Positions 1 through 14,000 are shown, counted from the stretch's first letter. The stretch: 64,000 nucleotides of DNA from Nansenia antarctica (GCA_963989245.1 OZ022342.1:14463995-14527994), one strand, 5' to 3'. Notes: a model not told the origin generated them from the letters alone. Program-made: numbers and translations.

Positions 1-1501
1 CTCCCCCAAAGATCTGTCTCAATGAGACACACTCAGGAAGTGACCTCCTCATCAGACTGCTCAGGAAGGGATTCATGTGAATTTAATTATCAGATCAAGT
101 GGCACACCTTGCTACAATATACAGAGGTATGGGGCAGAGGGGAGATAGGGAGAGAGAGTGAATAGGGAGAAGAACAAAAGAAAGAGAGAGAGATAAAGAG
201 AGGGAAAAGCAAGGCCTGCTGGGCCTCTGTGATTAAAACACACAAAGCCCATACTGTGCGCTGAAATATAATTTGGACAAAAAAGCTCAGTGTCTAATTG
301 GTTGTGTGGGACATCTTTGTTATCTGGTCTCTAACATTGGGCACTAATTGCGAACTGTCAACAACAAGCCTTGTCTTACCATCCAGGGCCACAGAGTCTC
401 CATCAGTGGTATCTCTCTCACAAAGCTAACAATATAACCCCACTGACACTATTTCTCACACACTCACTTCATTATTTTTAGAGAGAGGAGACAGAACTGG
501 AACCTCGCACAGGAAGGCGGAGAGTGATACCATTACATTGACAGAGAGAGAGAGATTAAAATAGAGGCGGTGTAAGCATCAACATTTAAATGAGCAGTGT
601 TCAACACACACAACGCTTCCATAGCTTATTCTACTCAGAGACACATGTTAGGGTGGTAGTAGGAGCACCAAGTAGGCTACTAAAAAATAGCCCCCTGTGA
701 TGTTGTCTTGAATAGACAGTAAACTTCGACATTCAACTGAGCTGACGTGATTCAAAACGAAACTTAGTATAACTGTAACATAGGAACTAGCCTGTCCAAA
801 ACACTGGTGAGAGCCTCCACAACCACCAGATTTGTCATACCTGAACACAAAGTGAGATGCTGTGCATTGCGATTCAAGTTGTGAAATGAATGGGAAAAAA
901 TGATGTGATCCTTATAGCTGATGGCATGGAAATGTAAAGTATGTGTACAATAATTAACCTTTGTGCCTGTGAGTGTAAATGTTTATGAGTGACTCATGAG
1001 ACCCACTGAATATTAAACAGTCAATTGGGGCAGATGAAAGGGCGAAAAAAAACATGACAATTTACAAGAAGCCAGAAGACATTTCAAAAACAGGGCAAAG
1101 GAGGAGTGACTCACACAAAAGCTTAGTAAATCTCAAGGCATCAGCAACAAGACTCAAACCATCAGGTCATAACTGTCTAAAGTTACACATTTTGACCTCT
1201 CATGGAGATTACATTAATATAACTGCTACAACCCCAAAACAGACTACATAGACTACCAGCCAGGTCTGAGCTCAATTGATTCATTGTCAAATTCCAAAGG
1301 ATAACACAATTAACCAAACATGCTAATACACAAGCAATTATTTGTTACGTTTGTCTCTTTTTCCCACATAATGAATGTGATGCTGAAGTCACGAAAACTG
1401 TAAATGACAATGGTAAAAATGATCAATAAAACATATCTCCTCTCAGACTCTATCCTCAGTGGACCTAAACAGCATAAGGCAGGTCTGATTACAAGCGCAA
1501 G

Positions 1502-1583
1502 ACACACACACACATGCACACGCGCATGCACACGCATGCACACACATGCACACGCATGCACATGCATGCACATGCATTCACAC
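1502..1583. repeat. AC / GCATGCAC simple repeat
   Basis: Alternating purine-pyrimidine tract made of CA units interspersed with GCATGCAC octamers. The alternation is of the kind that can adopt Z-DNA. The apparent proteins on both strands are repeat translations. Confidence 0.9.
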
Positions 1584-1704
1584 AAATGAGACAGATTCCC
1601 TTATGGACTACTAAACTAGAGGACCTGAATGTCTACAGCATGCTTGTGTTGTGTTTTACTCAGGTTTGCTGAATGCACCCTTTTTCGTGCCTCTGTGAGC
1701 TGTT

Positions 1705-1752
1705 CTGCAGACAGTCAGTACAGAACATCTGCAGACAGTCAGTACAGAACAT
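1705..1752. repeat. 24-bp direct tandem duplication
   Basis: Two identical adjacent 24-bp copies, each starting CTGCAGACAGTCAGTACAG. No other copy was noticed in the window. Confidence 0.9.
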
Positions 1753-2171
1753 CAATCCATCCTCTCGGCCCATGTTCATTTATCTAGCTATGTGGTCAAC
1801 CTCTGAGTCCTATGAGATGCAACTTGAATGCTGACAGAGGAAACAAAACTAAACAATATGACAGTGTACAGTACTTAGTAACGTAATGTTAAAACAAACA
1901 TTTCACCAAAACACACAGCATGATACAGTATTTGCCTTATCTAAAAAAATAGAGGCATGATCAGAATGGTTGTGCACACATGTGTTGTTGTTGTTGTTGT
2001 TGTGTTGCCTGCAAGACAATTTTATAAATTATGAACTTGATCACTATTTATGTGCAAATATCTACAGTGTGATCTGAGGGTACACATGGGAATGAGATAC
2101 AGTATGTCGTCCTCAGCAGTGATGACTGATTTAGATTTAGATTTCCCTAAAGATGACCAGCGAAGGTAAAA

Positions 2172-2173
<2 letters not shown>

Positions 2174-2207
<34 letters not shown>

Positions 2208-2242
2208 ACAGACACACAGACACACAGACACACAGACACACA

Positions 2243-2305
<63 letters not shown>
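2174..2305. repeat. (AC)n with (ACACAG) interruptions
   Basis: A 132-bp compound microsatellite: pure CA, then several ACACAGAC interruptions, then pure CA. The Cys-Val repeat frames on the opposite strand are artefacts. Confidence 0.95.
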
Positions 2306-2307
<2 letters not shown>

Positions 2308-2544
2308 CAGTTTGGTCTAAAGATGAGTATCTTGTCCCGTCTCTAAAACATTGAATCAGTACGTGCACTGCATTTCCCCCACACTACCCCCTGAACCCCA
2401 CAGCACATATGGGTTCCTTTATGTCCCAGCAGTCCCGGCACTCTGTAAAGGTCACAAACCACTTCCTGAAACGGGCCACTTCCTCTTGGCGGACAAACTT
2501 CTGAATACAAGTTTACAGAGAGATTGCAAACGTGGGCGGATAAC

Positions 2545-2550
<6 letters not shown>

Positions 2551-2583
<33 letters not shown>
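2551..2583. repeat. (TG)n microsatellite
   Basis: About 16 TG dinucleotides, about 250 bp beyond the preceding AC tract and in the opposite orientation. Confidence 0.9.
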
Positions 2584-2584
<1 letters not shown>

Positions 2585-5182
2585 TGTGATTCTGTAAATG
2601 TATGCATACAGTATATTAGAGTTTGTGAGTTTGGGTAATGCTTGGGTAAGGTTTGAAACGTGTGCTTTAGGACTGAAAAACACAGATACAGCACATAAGC
2701 CAATAGCTCACAAGCCAAAAACCGTTCTATCTGACTGCATCTATGAAATAACCCCACAACTGAGATATTTTCCATAAAATAAAATAAAAAGAGGTGCAGG
2801 TTATTTGCTAGCTTGCAGTTAATAGTTGGAGGAGCATTTAAAAAAAAGACCTTCAATCTACAATTCTCTCACAAAAAACTCATCTAGTTGCATTATTGTT
2901 ATGTCATCTTTGAAACAGTGGCGGAAGTTCTATGGTGTGCCTTTGAAGATTACCGTAGCTTTGTACAAGGAGAAACAAGGGAGGAGGTAGACAACAATTT
3001 TCAACCTGAAAACGGCTTGTAACAAGAACTTCTTAATAATAACATGAAGGAAATTGTTAATTCTCCAGGAAATTATTAATTAGGCCTATATCATGTGACA
3101 AGAACCCACACATATACACTGAGTGAAAATGTGAAAGTGTTAAGGGATAATGGATGACTTTTCCTCATCACCAAAGAGTTCTGTCTTAAACATGTTAAAT
3201 ACACACATGAAATTAAATATTACACAGGCAATTTTGCATTAAGTTGCAAGTCCTTAATACCCCTCTGTTACAGTACATTTCAAAATGTACCTACAATGTA
3301 TATTTCTTGGTTAACAAGTGTAATTGTCTCTTTAACACAATATAGCAACACAGGATAGTGCCCAAGCTAAATCTCCAACGTCGAGAGGCCAATAAGACAA
3401 ATAAAAATAAGACGAAGAAGAGACGAAGAAGAGCTGAGGCCAGTGAACTTTAGCGCCCCATTGTTGTGTCATTGTAGGGCCAAATGTAATCAGGCAGTGT
3501 AATTAAAAGCCTATTACTCTCCGGCCATTTCAGAAAACCATCTGCAATATGCTGCGTGCACAGCCTTGCCAGAGCCACAGGCTCTCAGTGTGGAAACAGA
3601 CTGGGGATGGGCCTTACCAGCATGGTGCAGGGACACTGACTGTGGCAACAGAGACTAGGCAGATGGCTCCCTTATAAACACACACACACAAACACTCCAA
3701 TCCACAAAGACACCCTCCCCTGTCAAATATATACAAACAAACAAACAAGGATATAGGCCTAAACACGTGTGCAGTTTGCACAAACATTATCAAAAGGCAT
3801 CACCCTCTGTGACAGAATCATACGTCATGCACACACTCACTAGCAAGCCTACCTAGAGACTCAAAACTCACAGGCACACATGTGGCCAGTCTCATCTTTA
3901 ACACACAGACACACACTTCAACCAAACAGAGGGAAGTGATAAAGAAAGATAGTTGTGAAGAAAACTCTAGCTTGCGCTGGACTCCACTGCTATCACCTAG
4001 CTAACTCAGTTAAGGCCCTCAATTCTGCTGAGGGGTCCTGTATGTTGTCCACTTATAGACCTTACAGGAAATGGACCACACCATCTATATTCTTAGGGGA
4101 AGGCACTGCATTGAGATAGAACATTTAAAATATAAAAAGGCATAGGCCAGGCAACCTGTACTAAACTTTCTCTTTCCTCTGTAAATGGAAAGTTTGTGCA
4201 AGTCCTTTCTCTGGGTTGCATCATCAGGGAAAGACTCCTCGAGCATTGGGGACTGAATCTCAGCGTTTCCACTGTCAAACAACCCATCTACCCTCCACAC
4301 TCCAAAACAACCACACCTCCACCACAAGAGCTTCTACCAGAGGAACCTCTGACCATCAGACGGTCTCTTCTGCCTGGCTTCTTGGAAACAAGCGAAACCT
4401 AAAACTGACAATCAGGACAGCAGAGACGCTGAAATGTATGCCAAGTTTTGAACCATTGTCATTCTCTCAAATGGATCCGCTTTCTTTGGGACTCTGACAA
4501 CACTGAGGATCATGATGGCTTCCTCCAGTCCTGTGAGTGTGTCGGATTGGCTGTTCTATACTTAAATGATTCAGCAGGAATTTCTCCCATATAACAGTAG
4601 GGTTCTGTGATTCATTCTTCCCATTGGTTTACTCAACCCTCCTCCACAAAAGAGCCCTTGTCCCCCCCCCAGGGCTATGACAGGCAAAGCCATTTATACA
4701 GTTTCCCCGGAAAACATTTTCTGATCCTCTTACAGTAGGTAAAGTGATTGATTCATTTCACCTTCAAATGCTATGCCGACAAAACAATCAGCTCTAGTTC
4801 TCTTCAGAGCTCTGTAATCTCTAGATCACACTTTCAAGAATCTACAGTCCTCTTTTGTTTAGCTGAACAGCCATAATTTTAGTGCAATTAAATGCAATTA
4901 CCCCTTCACTTTCTTCTTTTTTTTGTGTATACAAAAAGTTGGATGACAAAACCATCTGTGCTGCTCACATCCGGTGAGGGGTACTTGGAAGTACCTAGCA
5001 TGTGAAACACTATTCAGGCTAATCTTTAACACAGGGGTGTTTAGTCAGTCAAATCAGTATACTTACAAATACGTTGACAATCCTTGACTAAAAAGGGGTT
5101 CGTATTTCTTCCAATCACACTATTCAATATCCTAGTGTAACGTGGAAGGTTGTTTCAAGTGCAATTTCACCTGAATTATTTC

Positions 5183-5183
<1 letters not shown>

Positions 5184-5229
<46 letters not shown>
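5184..5229. repeat. (AC)n microsatellite
   Basis: An uninterrupted AC dinucleotide run of 46 bp in presumed intronic sequence. Confidence 0.95.
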
Positions 5230-5231
<2 letters not shown>

Positions 5232-5653
5232 TGTGGCAACAGCAGTGTAACGATGCACTATTGTTTCTGCAACAATGAGGAGTATTAGTCAATCCTAAGG
5301 CTGAGATGTCTTGCTTTGGCATCCTCCTGCACTGTGACTGGGATTATAAAACACAGTAACAGTTGGCCTTATGATGACAATTCTCATTCAAAGATAATGC
5401 CCATAGCAATTAAGAAGACTTTACAGTTATGAGCATCTCTGAAATATTGCCAGACACAATCTGGTACATGAAAGGGCTAAATATCCAGTGTCTCAGGAAA
5501 GTGTGGTACATTCGATTGAACATGCAAACCTGTATGGTCAATAGTGGGTGGTGAGGGCATCATGTGTGAGTACAGGGGGTTTGACCCATCCTCCCTGGGG
5601 GGGCCAAGTGTTGAATAACTACCAGAGTTTGACACGCGAACACAGCTATCACA

Positions 5654-5783
5654 TTTATTATTTATTATTTATTATATTATTATTATTATTATATTATATA
5701 TTATATTATGTTATTATTATTATTATTATTATATATTATATATATTATTATTATTATTATTATTATTATATTATATTATTATT
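5654..5783. repeat. (ATT)n / AT-rich low-complexity tract
   Basis: About 130 bp of imperfect ATT/ATTT/ATA repeats. The Ile/Tyr-rich frame running through it is a repeat translation. Confidence 0.9.
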
Positions 5784-6054
5784 TAATTGTGATGTTGGAG
5801 ATGTGCAACGGAGCAGGCAACATATGAGGGTGGAAGAAACTTTCATCCAATAACGTGTGGGACAACAGTGTAAGTCCAATGACCAGCACTAGACCTCTCA
5901 TGCCCTACAACAGTGGAATTGTCAGCCTTTTTTTATTTTAAATGCGCAGTTATGCCATGGCACATTTGCACAGCTGCACACCAGTTCATAATAATAATAA
6001 CATCCTAGCTTGGGAGAGATCGGATAGTGGTCCAGTTTGGTCAGATATACTCAC

Positions 6055-6182
6055 GCCCTGGTCTTGGGGAAGCCCATGGACAGCAGCACGTCCAGGTTGG
6101 ACCCATGTTTGACAGTGCCCGGCCGATTCTGACGCTGCCTCCGCGGGGTGACTTTGGTGTACAGATCTTCTTTAGCTGCCAT
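6055..6182 (-). CDS. ubash3b: UBASH3B (TULA-2/STS-1) coding exon 1, gene partial
   Basis: First coding exon, 128 nt: 42 codons plus two bases, ending in a GTGAGT donor just below 6055. The peptide begins MAAKEDLYTKVTPRRQ and runs into LDVLLSMGFP. This matches the N-terminus of UBASH3B, whose UBA domain starts at this Leu-x-x-Leu-x-x-Met-Gly-Phe segment; the related UBASH3A N-terminus fits much less well. The start is fixed by an in-frame TGA at 6210-6212, 30 bp upstream, so the short extension before this Met in the human protein is absent here. The family protein has UBA, 2H-phosphoesterase, SH3 and histidine-phosphatase-like domains and dampens tyrosine-kinase signalling. Only the N-terminal edge is in view; the remaining exons must lie left of the window. 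The gene is co-directional with f11r. Confidence 0.88.
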
Positions 6183-6620
6183 AATATAACTCACCGTTCC
6201 ATTTGTGTTTCACTCCCTGGTTCCACTTACTTTCATTAAATCTAGAAAGACGGAGGCGGCAGACATCGAAATCAGCAGCGGATTGTTTTGAGTTAAACGA
6301 GACGCACACCACGACAAACCATTTTGTCTGATGGAAGACCAAGGGTGCGCTCTGTTGCCAAATGTTCCGAACACAAAATAAGCCAAGCTTCTTCCTGGTG
6401 GCACAACGCACAGAAAGTCATAACCATTGCGGGAGGGGGGTCACTAGTCGGAAGTCACATATTTTCGCTCTCTCACCAACATCGACCCGATTTCAAATAC
6501 GCTGATTGGGAAGGAAATTTGTTTCGCTGCCGTGGTGTCTTTTGTAGTCGGTCGCAAATACATATATTTCCTGAAATGAATAATACGCTGTAACTATGAC
6601 TCTTCTCTTCACAATGTCTT
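6183..6620 (-). promoter_or_regulatory. Probable ubash3b 5'UTR and promoter region
   Basis: Sequence directly upstream of the ubash3b start on the minus strand. It is richer in CpG than the surroundings and holds no open frame continuous with the exon. No TATA box stands out and the start site cannot be fixed. Position relative to the exon is the main argument. Confidence 0.45.
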
Positions 6621-6964
6621 ATTTATGAATGGATTTGGAGTGAGCGAAGGTCCAGCCTGTCAAAAGGTTGCAGATCTACGGCACCGCCCCCTTCCCTTAA
6701 AGAGACAGCTGAGATGCGCTTGGAAACAATGTAATGCAATGACCTACTAACTATACTACACAACTGTACTATATGCCAACGAGCCATGTGGAGTATGTAG
6801 GTACAAACAATAAAATAAAATGGAAATCTGATAGGCTATACCATAAAAATAAGCTATTAATCATATCATGGTAGTATCTTAAAATCAAGGCGTGATTGTA
6901 GGCTACCACGATAAGCGAAATGTTAGCACGCCACCGCGTGGCGACATTCTAAACGACACCATCT

Positions 6965-7073
<109 letters not shown>

Positions 7074-7121
7074 TGGGAGGGCGAGAAAAAAAAAGCTCAA
7101 GAGGTGTACAAAAACACCTAT

Positions 7122-7127
7122 TTTAAT
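7122..7127 (-). terminator. Candidate f11r poly(A) signal (ATTAAA)
   Basis: ATTAAA on the minus strand, about 950 bp below the f11r stop codon. I found no AATAAA on this strand between the stop and this site. It would give a 3'UTR of nearly 1 kb ending just before the TG microsatellite. Confidence 0.35.
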
Positions 7128-7203
7128 AAAAAAAATCAATCCATATTGGGGAGGCACAATAGTTAATCAACTCTGCCAAAAAATAAAAAAAATCCTAAAT
7201 ACA

Positions 7204-7316
7204 GCATCCAAGTAAATATACATGTCATGATCTTAATGGGCAATTAAAATAGGTTCATCAGCATCCAAGTAAATATACATGGCATGATCTTAATGGGCAA
7301 TTAAAATAGGTTCATC
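7204..7316. repeat. 57-bp tandem duplication in probable f11r 3'UTR
   Basis: Two consecutive copies with period 57 bp, each starting GCATCCAAGTAAATATACAT. The only clear difference is one T/G change. The near identity suggests a recent duplication. Confidence 0.9.
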
Positions 7317-8075
7317 TTTGTTTCTCTTATCTCAATCAATTAAATTACAATATTTTACTCATGTGTACAATTCAATCCATCATAGACAACACGAGCAGAG
7401 AATTACATGAGTCTATGAGCACCATGTCCCTTCTTTGGGATGCTCAACCTGAAACAACTTACAAAGAGGCTATGTACAAAGGCATGACAATTCATTATCA
7501 ATGCAACAAAACCAACAACACACTATTAATGCATTTCATTTCATCAACACCTTTCACATCAAATCGGTCACTTAAAAGCATCTATTACAATAGATACAGC
7601 ACATACAGGGAACACAGATAAGTGGTATTTCCACTACTATGGTATCAGGCTGAATGATGAGGGCTAACGTGACTGGCAGTAGCCATCAGCACACCTCACA
7701 AAAAGGAATTCTAAAAGCTATAAGGCATTTCATTGGGATTTGATAAGAAATAATTGTATTTTGTCAGAGTTCTTTAAAAAGTTTCATGAATACATTTTAC
7801 AAACTAAAAAGATCTCATCATTGGATGTTAATTTTTACAGGCATTTGAAAGTGTTTCTTTTCTATACCTAAAACACACAGTCACACACAGGGGGAGAGAC
7901 CACATAAATAGTGCAGGAATGCCTGTTAAAAAACCAAATTCATCATCAAACATTGAAATAGTTAAAAAGTTAGACTTTTAAAAGCTAACATTAAATTCCA
8001 ACCACATCAATATAGCCACTGAGTTGGTAAAGGGGCCAGAGCAGTGGTATTGCAACATCACTGATGTCGCTCTGG

Positions 8076-11000
8076 CTATACCACAAAGGAAGACTTCTGT
8101 CTGAACTCCCCCTGAAACAAAAAGAGAAGAGAAGGCATTATGAAATGTCATACCTTTCTCAGGACAAAGGACAGACCTATGCACTCTAAAGACATATTAT
8201 GGAAAAGAGAAACCATGCTGACTACACTACAGATAAAATAATCAAAAAGTAATACAATAAAACTAAATACAACCCTGAAGCTTGGCATACATGCAATATA
8301 AACAAATAACACTCACTATAGCAGTGCAAAGTCTACTGCCTGTAATCCCAATAAAATGCTGAACACTATTTTTAAAACTGTTTTGTATCATAATCAATTC
8401 AGATTTAGCGACAAAAGTCAAGAAGTCATCATGAATACCCTTTAAAAACAGAGGGCATAATTACACAACAACAACAACTATAATCCAGGGGTGCAAATGG
8501 TTTCAGTAGTTTATAAAAAACTGCATTTTCCTATGAGCGCAAAAAAAATGTGTTCACGATTTCAATACACAATTCAAACATTATACAAACATACCAGTAA
8601 GGCGAAGGAAATAGAGCAGAAGTTAAATTCTAAAACATGAAAGCTTATACTTATGAAGTAAACAAAGTGAAACTTACATCCTCTTCATCAGCGAAGTCAG
8701 AGGTGGGCTGGTACACAACTGAGGGTTTGGGTTTTCTGTCAGAGAGACACAAATGTGAGCCAACCAGAGAACTCATCAGCCAATTTATTCAGCAACCAGA
8801 GAAGGACATGCAATATGATCCACTGCCATTGGAGAGCCAATCTGCCAAGTCATGCATTAACAATAACTATAGAACAGAAAGCCATCCATAACAAAAAGAT
8901 TCCTCTTACCTTTCAGTGGGCAGGTATCCTTTGCGGTGGGCATACCACAGCCCAAACCCTAGTAAGGCCAGCGCTAGGAGAGCCACGATTACCCCGGCAA
9001 CAATACCTCCAGTGTTGACGTCACCTAAAGAGAAAGACATGAGCGCCCAAGTCAAAAACACGTCACATTTAACTAAATTCGTTTGAGGTATTCAAGGGTC
9101 ACGGTCAGTATCAAATCAAATCAAATCAAATTTTATTTGTATAGCGCATTTCTTACAAGATGCAACTCAGTGTCAACTTAGTGTCAGTAGGACACTAATG
9201 TTCTACACAAAAATATAGGTGTAGAAAACTGTATGCAACTGATGACCTAAGAGAGAACAAAACCGGTAGAACGACATTTCATGTTTGCAGCCCCATATAA
9301 TGTGAATCTGTAGCAACAGGTTCAGGTTCAACCTACTTTTGAGTGCAGGAAACACATGTATGTTTTTATTCTTCCATAGAAAGCAAGTGGTACTTACGGA
9401 CTTCCATTCTCACAGCTGGACAGCTCTTAGCGGGACCAGCTTCGTTAGCGGCTGCACAGAAATAGTCTCCTGTATCCATCTTAGAGACGGCAGGAAAATC
9501 CTAGGTGATAAGAGAGGTTGAGTAAGGAGCCTTTCTTACACATTGACATAAGACAAATGGGTGAATTAATGAACAGTCGAATGTTAGTCAATTATTTCAA
9601 TAACAAACATTACTGTTCTGTAAGAGAGAGTTTGGACTGATTACTGACCAGGTTGCCATTCAGAGAGTTTAACTTGTAGGTGAAGTTCTTGAAGGCGGGG
9701 AACTTCTTGGGATCATCAGGCAGGAGGACCTTGTCTTTATACCAACTGTAGGTTGGCTTAGGTGAGGCGTCACTGTCGTGGCAGGACAGTAGCACCCCCC
9801 GCCCAGTTGTCACTGAAGTGGGGATTCTACACATAGGCACAGACGGTGGCACTGCAGGGAAGTGTAACACAATACAATAAAAACATACCCATGGCCCGAT
9901 CAGATCAATCAATTCACACATTTCGTCCATGCAAAACCAAACCACTGCATTAAACTGTCTGGACCCTATTTAATTGATATTGCATAAATGGCCATCCTGT
10001 ATACAATTTATACTGATGAACACTGATAATGTCTCACATACTGGGATTTAGTCAAGACTAACAGTTGTATATTCCCTCAAAGCTGTTTCTGGTTCAAATC
10101 TGCCGTATAAAAATCATAAAAATCAAACGAAATAGATTGTAAAATACAAAAGATAAAGCCTTACCCAAAACAGTCAACATCACTTTGACTTCCCCAAACT
10201 TGCTATTCCCAGACACCTCGCAGTCATACTCTCCATTATCCTTGCGTGACACCTTGTTAAACCTCACCGACCCGTCAAATAGAGTCACTCGACCAGCATA
10301 TGGTGCTGAAGGAGGAAATGGCATTGCATCAATTACAAATGTGTTCAAGAAATCGTTGTTAACTCATCCATACATTTTTGGACCTTTAAATTAATGATAT
10401 ATACTGTAGCTATTGATTCTTGTAGAATATAACTTATGAATGCCTTAAGCATAAGCTTGTTTCACTCCATTGTTTGTAAACAAACCCTTTATAGCTTCAA
10501 AACATGGTAAAAACTATCATAATTGTTATCTCATGGCTGGTCAGTCCATGCATCCATAGCTCTGTCTATGATATTGAGTGTTGACATTTCTCCAGCCCCA
10601 TCCCCCAGCTGTTTACCAAAAACCAAAAGTGGTGGGGAGCCCACTTTGTTGTTGTTTGATTTACAGATTGCACCTTTAATGATGAGTTGGGATAAAACAT
10701 TGTTACATCTAGGATGAGATGTAATAGTAGTTTATGCCACATTTGCATGTGTTCTCTTAATGTGAGAAGTGTTTTTGTACTTACTGGTAGGTTTCCCATC
10801 AAAAATGACATACTGTGTGGAGCCCTTATTGTCCTTAAACTTCCACTCAACTCTGGCGTCTGCACCAAAGTCAGCTGAGTGAGTGCATGTTAGGTCAGCC
10901 CCTGAAGAGAAAATATTAATCATTAAACACTACATTGCTGGGAGTTGGGTTTGTCCGATATTCAATATTATTGAATACCATGGTATTGTAACATATCGTG

Positions 11001-14000
11001 ACATTTGCAGCATATATTGTAAATAGTCTGGAAAAGTGCATAAAACTCCAGATATATACAGGTGCATCTAAAAAAATATATATTTTGTGGAAAAGTTCAT
11101 TATTTCCTGTAATTTAATTCAAAGAGTGAAACTTTCATATATTCTAGATTCGTTACACAAAGTGAAATATTTCAAGCCTTCCAGTTATTTTTCTCCTTAG
11201 CCCAGGTAAGACACTTCTGACGTTGTCTCTGGTTCAGGAGTGGCTTGACACTAGGAATGCGACACTTGTAGCCCAGTTCCTGGGTATGTCTGTGCGTGGT
11301 GGCTCTGATGCGCTGACTCCAGCCTCAATCTACTCCTTGTGAAGCTCCCCCAAGTTCTTGAATTGGCCTTGCTTGACAATCCTCTTAAGACTGCGGTCAT
11401 CCCTGTTGCTTATGCACCTTTTTCCTACCACACTTTTCCCTTCCAGTCAACTGTCCATGGATATGCTTTGATACAGCACTTTGCGAACAGCCAGACCTTT
11501 CAGCAATGACCTTCTGTGGCTTCCCCTCCTTGTGGAGGGTGTCAATGAGTGTCTTCTAGACAATTGTCAGTCAGCAGTCTTCCCCATGATTGTGATTGTG
11601 TGTAATTAGCTGATTAGAGCTCTTCTCACGACTGTGTGAGTCAAGAATACAATTTTCACAGAAATATTTAACTTTTCCACGTTACTACATTTTCTTGAGA
11701 TGCACCTGTACATAACTACAATTGCACTATCCCAATGTTTTGTTTTCCCAGACTATTATCACACTATGTGCTGCAGTTCAGTCATGTCTCCACCATGCTT
11801 CAGCAATGAACGATATTATCATATACCGTAATGTGATATTTTTGTAGTAAACAAGAACATATTTTTTATCATATAATACTGTGTTACTGCCTTGCAACAA
11901 ACCACATATTTCAGCCGAGAACACATTACAGATACTCCAACTCTGCCTGCCCATTTAGGATTCAATTCCATTCTTTAGAACTTACCCAAATTCTCTTTCA
12001 CCTTCACATTTGCATTGCTGGTTGTGACTGAAAAGGCATCTAAACCTGGGAAGGGAGAGGGGGGGTGATCAGAAACTGTTGAAAACATTTACTATGTAAA
12101 GACTCAGCACAGCCTGGCAGTAGAAACAGGCTGCAACAGGCAGACCTGGCTGGCCAGGGAAGTACTCTCTGCCCCAGAAAGAGGTAAACAGAGCTACTGT
12201 ACACTTCCTCCTACAATACACATATGCAGATATAAAAGAATCACTATTTCCCCAAATTATAAAAAGGACTTTGAACAAAGAAAAGAAATATTTATGGAAA
12301 AACCATGTTGTTCCAACTTGGCAGCAAGATATGTTACCTTGCCACAACATTAGGGACAGCAATTGGAAATGTAATGTTATTCCTGTTATTTGTAAATTGC
12401 TACTCCTGTCATTCCTGTAATGTATTATTATTTCGTATTTATCATAATTTATGTTCTGTTCAGTCATCACTTATGACAGAGATATTACTTAGTGGTTTTG
12501 ACTAAATGGCAGGAAGGACCATAGGCGGCACAAAACCTAATCCCCGACTCCATCTAACTGAAGAGGATCTCCCTCATGTTCTTCTCTTTGGAAGCCCTCC
12601 TGTCTACATTACCACTTACACACACCTTCTGAGATTACTCTTTTTTTCTGCTGAACTGCTGAATGCTCTGCCTCTCTGTGAACCCTCAAGATGTCTGCTA
12701 TCCAATGGCCTTAAGCCTTTAGGGTGTGGCCAAGCATAACGTGTGTTTCATTCCTCTGCTGTGACAGAATTATGTCAGGAGAAACTGGGCCAGAAATTCT
12801 TGAACGGCCCTGTCAGAGCAGAAACAATCACAGGAGTGGAATGCGAGTGTGACCTTCTGACCAAACGTGTCCACACACCTCACAGGTGTTCACAAGCCAA
12901 TAGTCTTGGGGGTCTGTTGCGCTGTGGTGCAAATGTACTGTGGTGTTTATTTACCTGGGCCTTATCCGATATCACTGCCATGCAGGAGAACTGATTTCGG
13001 CACAATTACAGGTGCAACTCAAAAAATTAGAATATCGTGCAAAAGTTCATTTATTTCAGTAATTCAACTTAAAGGGTTAAACTTAGATATTATACTCATT
13101 ACATGCAAAGCAAGATATTTAAAGCCTTTATTTGTTATATAAATGTGATGATTATGGCTTACAGCTTATGAAAACCCCAAATTAAAAATATCTCAGAAAT
13201 GTTTCATATTACATGAAATCAATAAGAAAAGGATTTTAAATACAGAAATGTCAGCCCTCTGAAAAGTATAATCATGCATATGTACAATGCAATGAGTCTA
13301 TATAATATTTAAGTTTAACCCTTTAAGTTGAATTACTGAAATGAATGAACTTTTGCACGATATTCTAATTTTTTGAGTTGCATCTGTACTAGCTGCTTTC
13401 TCTCCGCTGTCACAGTGTACTTGTTGTGACACCGTCAATGTGGCCTTACATTGACCAGTTATAGAAAAGCTTTTATCTCAGTAGTGCCTGTGAACAATTG
13501 AGAAAAACGGTATAGTTTTGGTTTGCCAAGATAAATGTATGGGAACTAAATCTCCAGTGTGTGTAAATTGAAACCAGAGAACTAACTTCCTTGTTTGCAT
13601 GGGTTTCGGGGGGAGGGTAGGCCTAGGCTGCATACAGCCAGGGTTTCCAAGGTGAGACATTAATCACAGAGAGATAAGGTGGAAAGTATACTAGTCCTAT
13701 TGTGTAAAGAACGATTATAATTTTAAACATGAATAACAAAGTTCTCTGCTATACTAAGTCTAATGCTTATTGTGCTTTGTTTTTAACATGTTTTATCTTT
13801 CAGCCCCCCTCTCCTTTCCCCTTATTGCAGGCCGGCATTGTAAATAAGAATGTTGTTCTTAATTGTCTCGCCTGGTAAAATAAAGGTAAAATAAAAAGGC
13901 CAGTCACCATTCCATTTGGAGGATGGTTGGTACAAAAGGTTCCCAGTCAGTGAGCTGTGGCTCATCAGAAGTGTCTATGGTATGACTACAGTGTCAGATT

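Larger units (their letters stand above)
1..6054 (-). other. ubash3b intron 1 (partial), no exon seen
   Basis: This stretch lies downstream of the splice donor of ubash3b exon 1 on the minus strand, so it is inferred to be the beginning of a long first intron (the mammalian gene also has a very long intron 1). I looked for the rest of the UBA domain and found no matching exon. The content is AT-rich unique sequence with microsatellites, listed separately, and a 24-bp direct duplication at 1705-1752. All open frames here are short or are repeat translations. Confidence 0.55.

Noticed and set aside
6925..6945. Third CTCF-like site, GCCACCGCGTGGCGA
   Set aside because: It departs from the core consensus at two central positions and is nearly self-complementary, so not counted with the two full matches.
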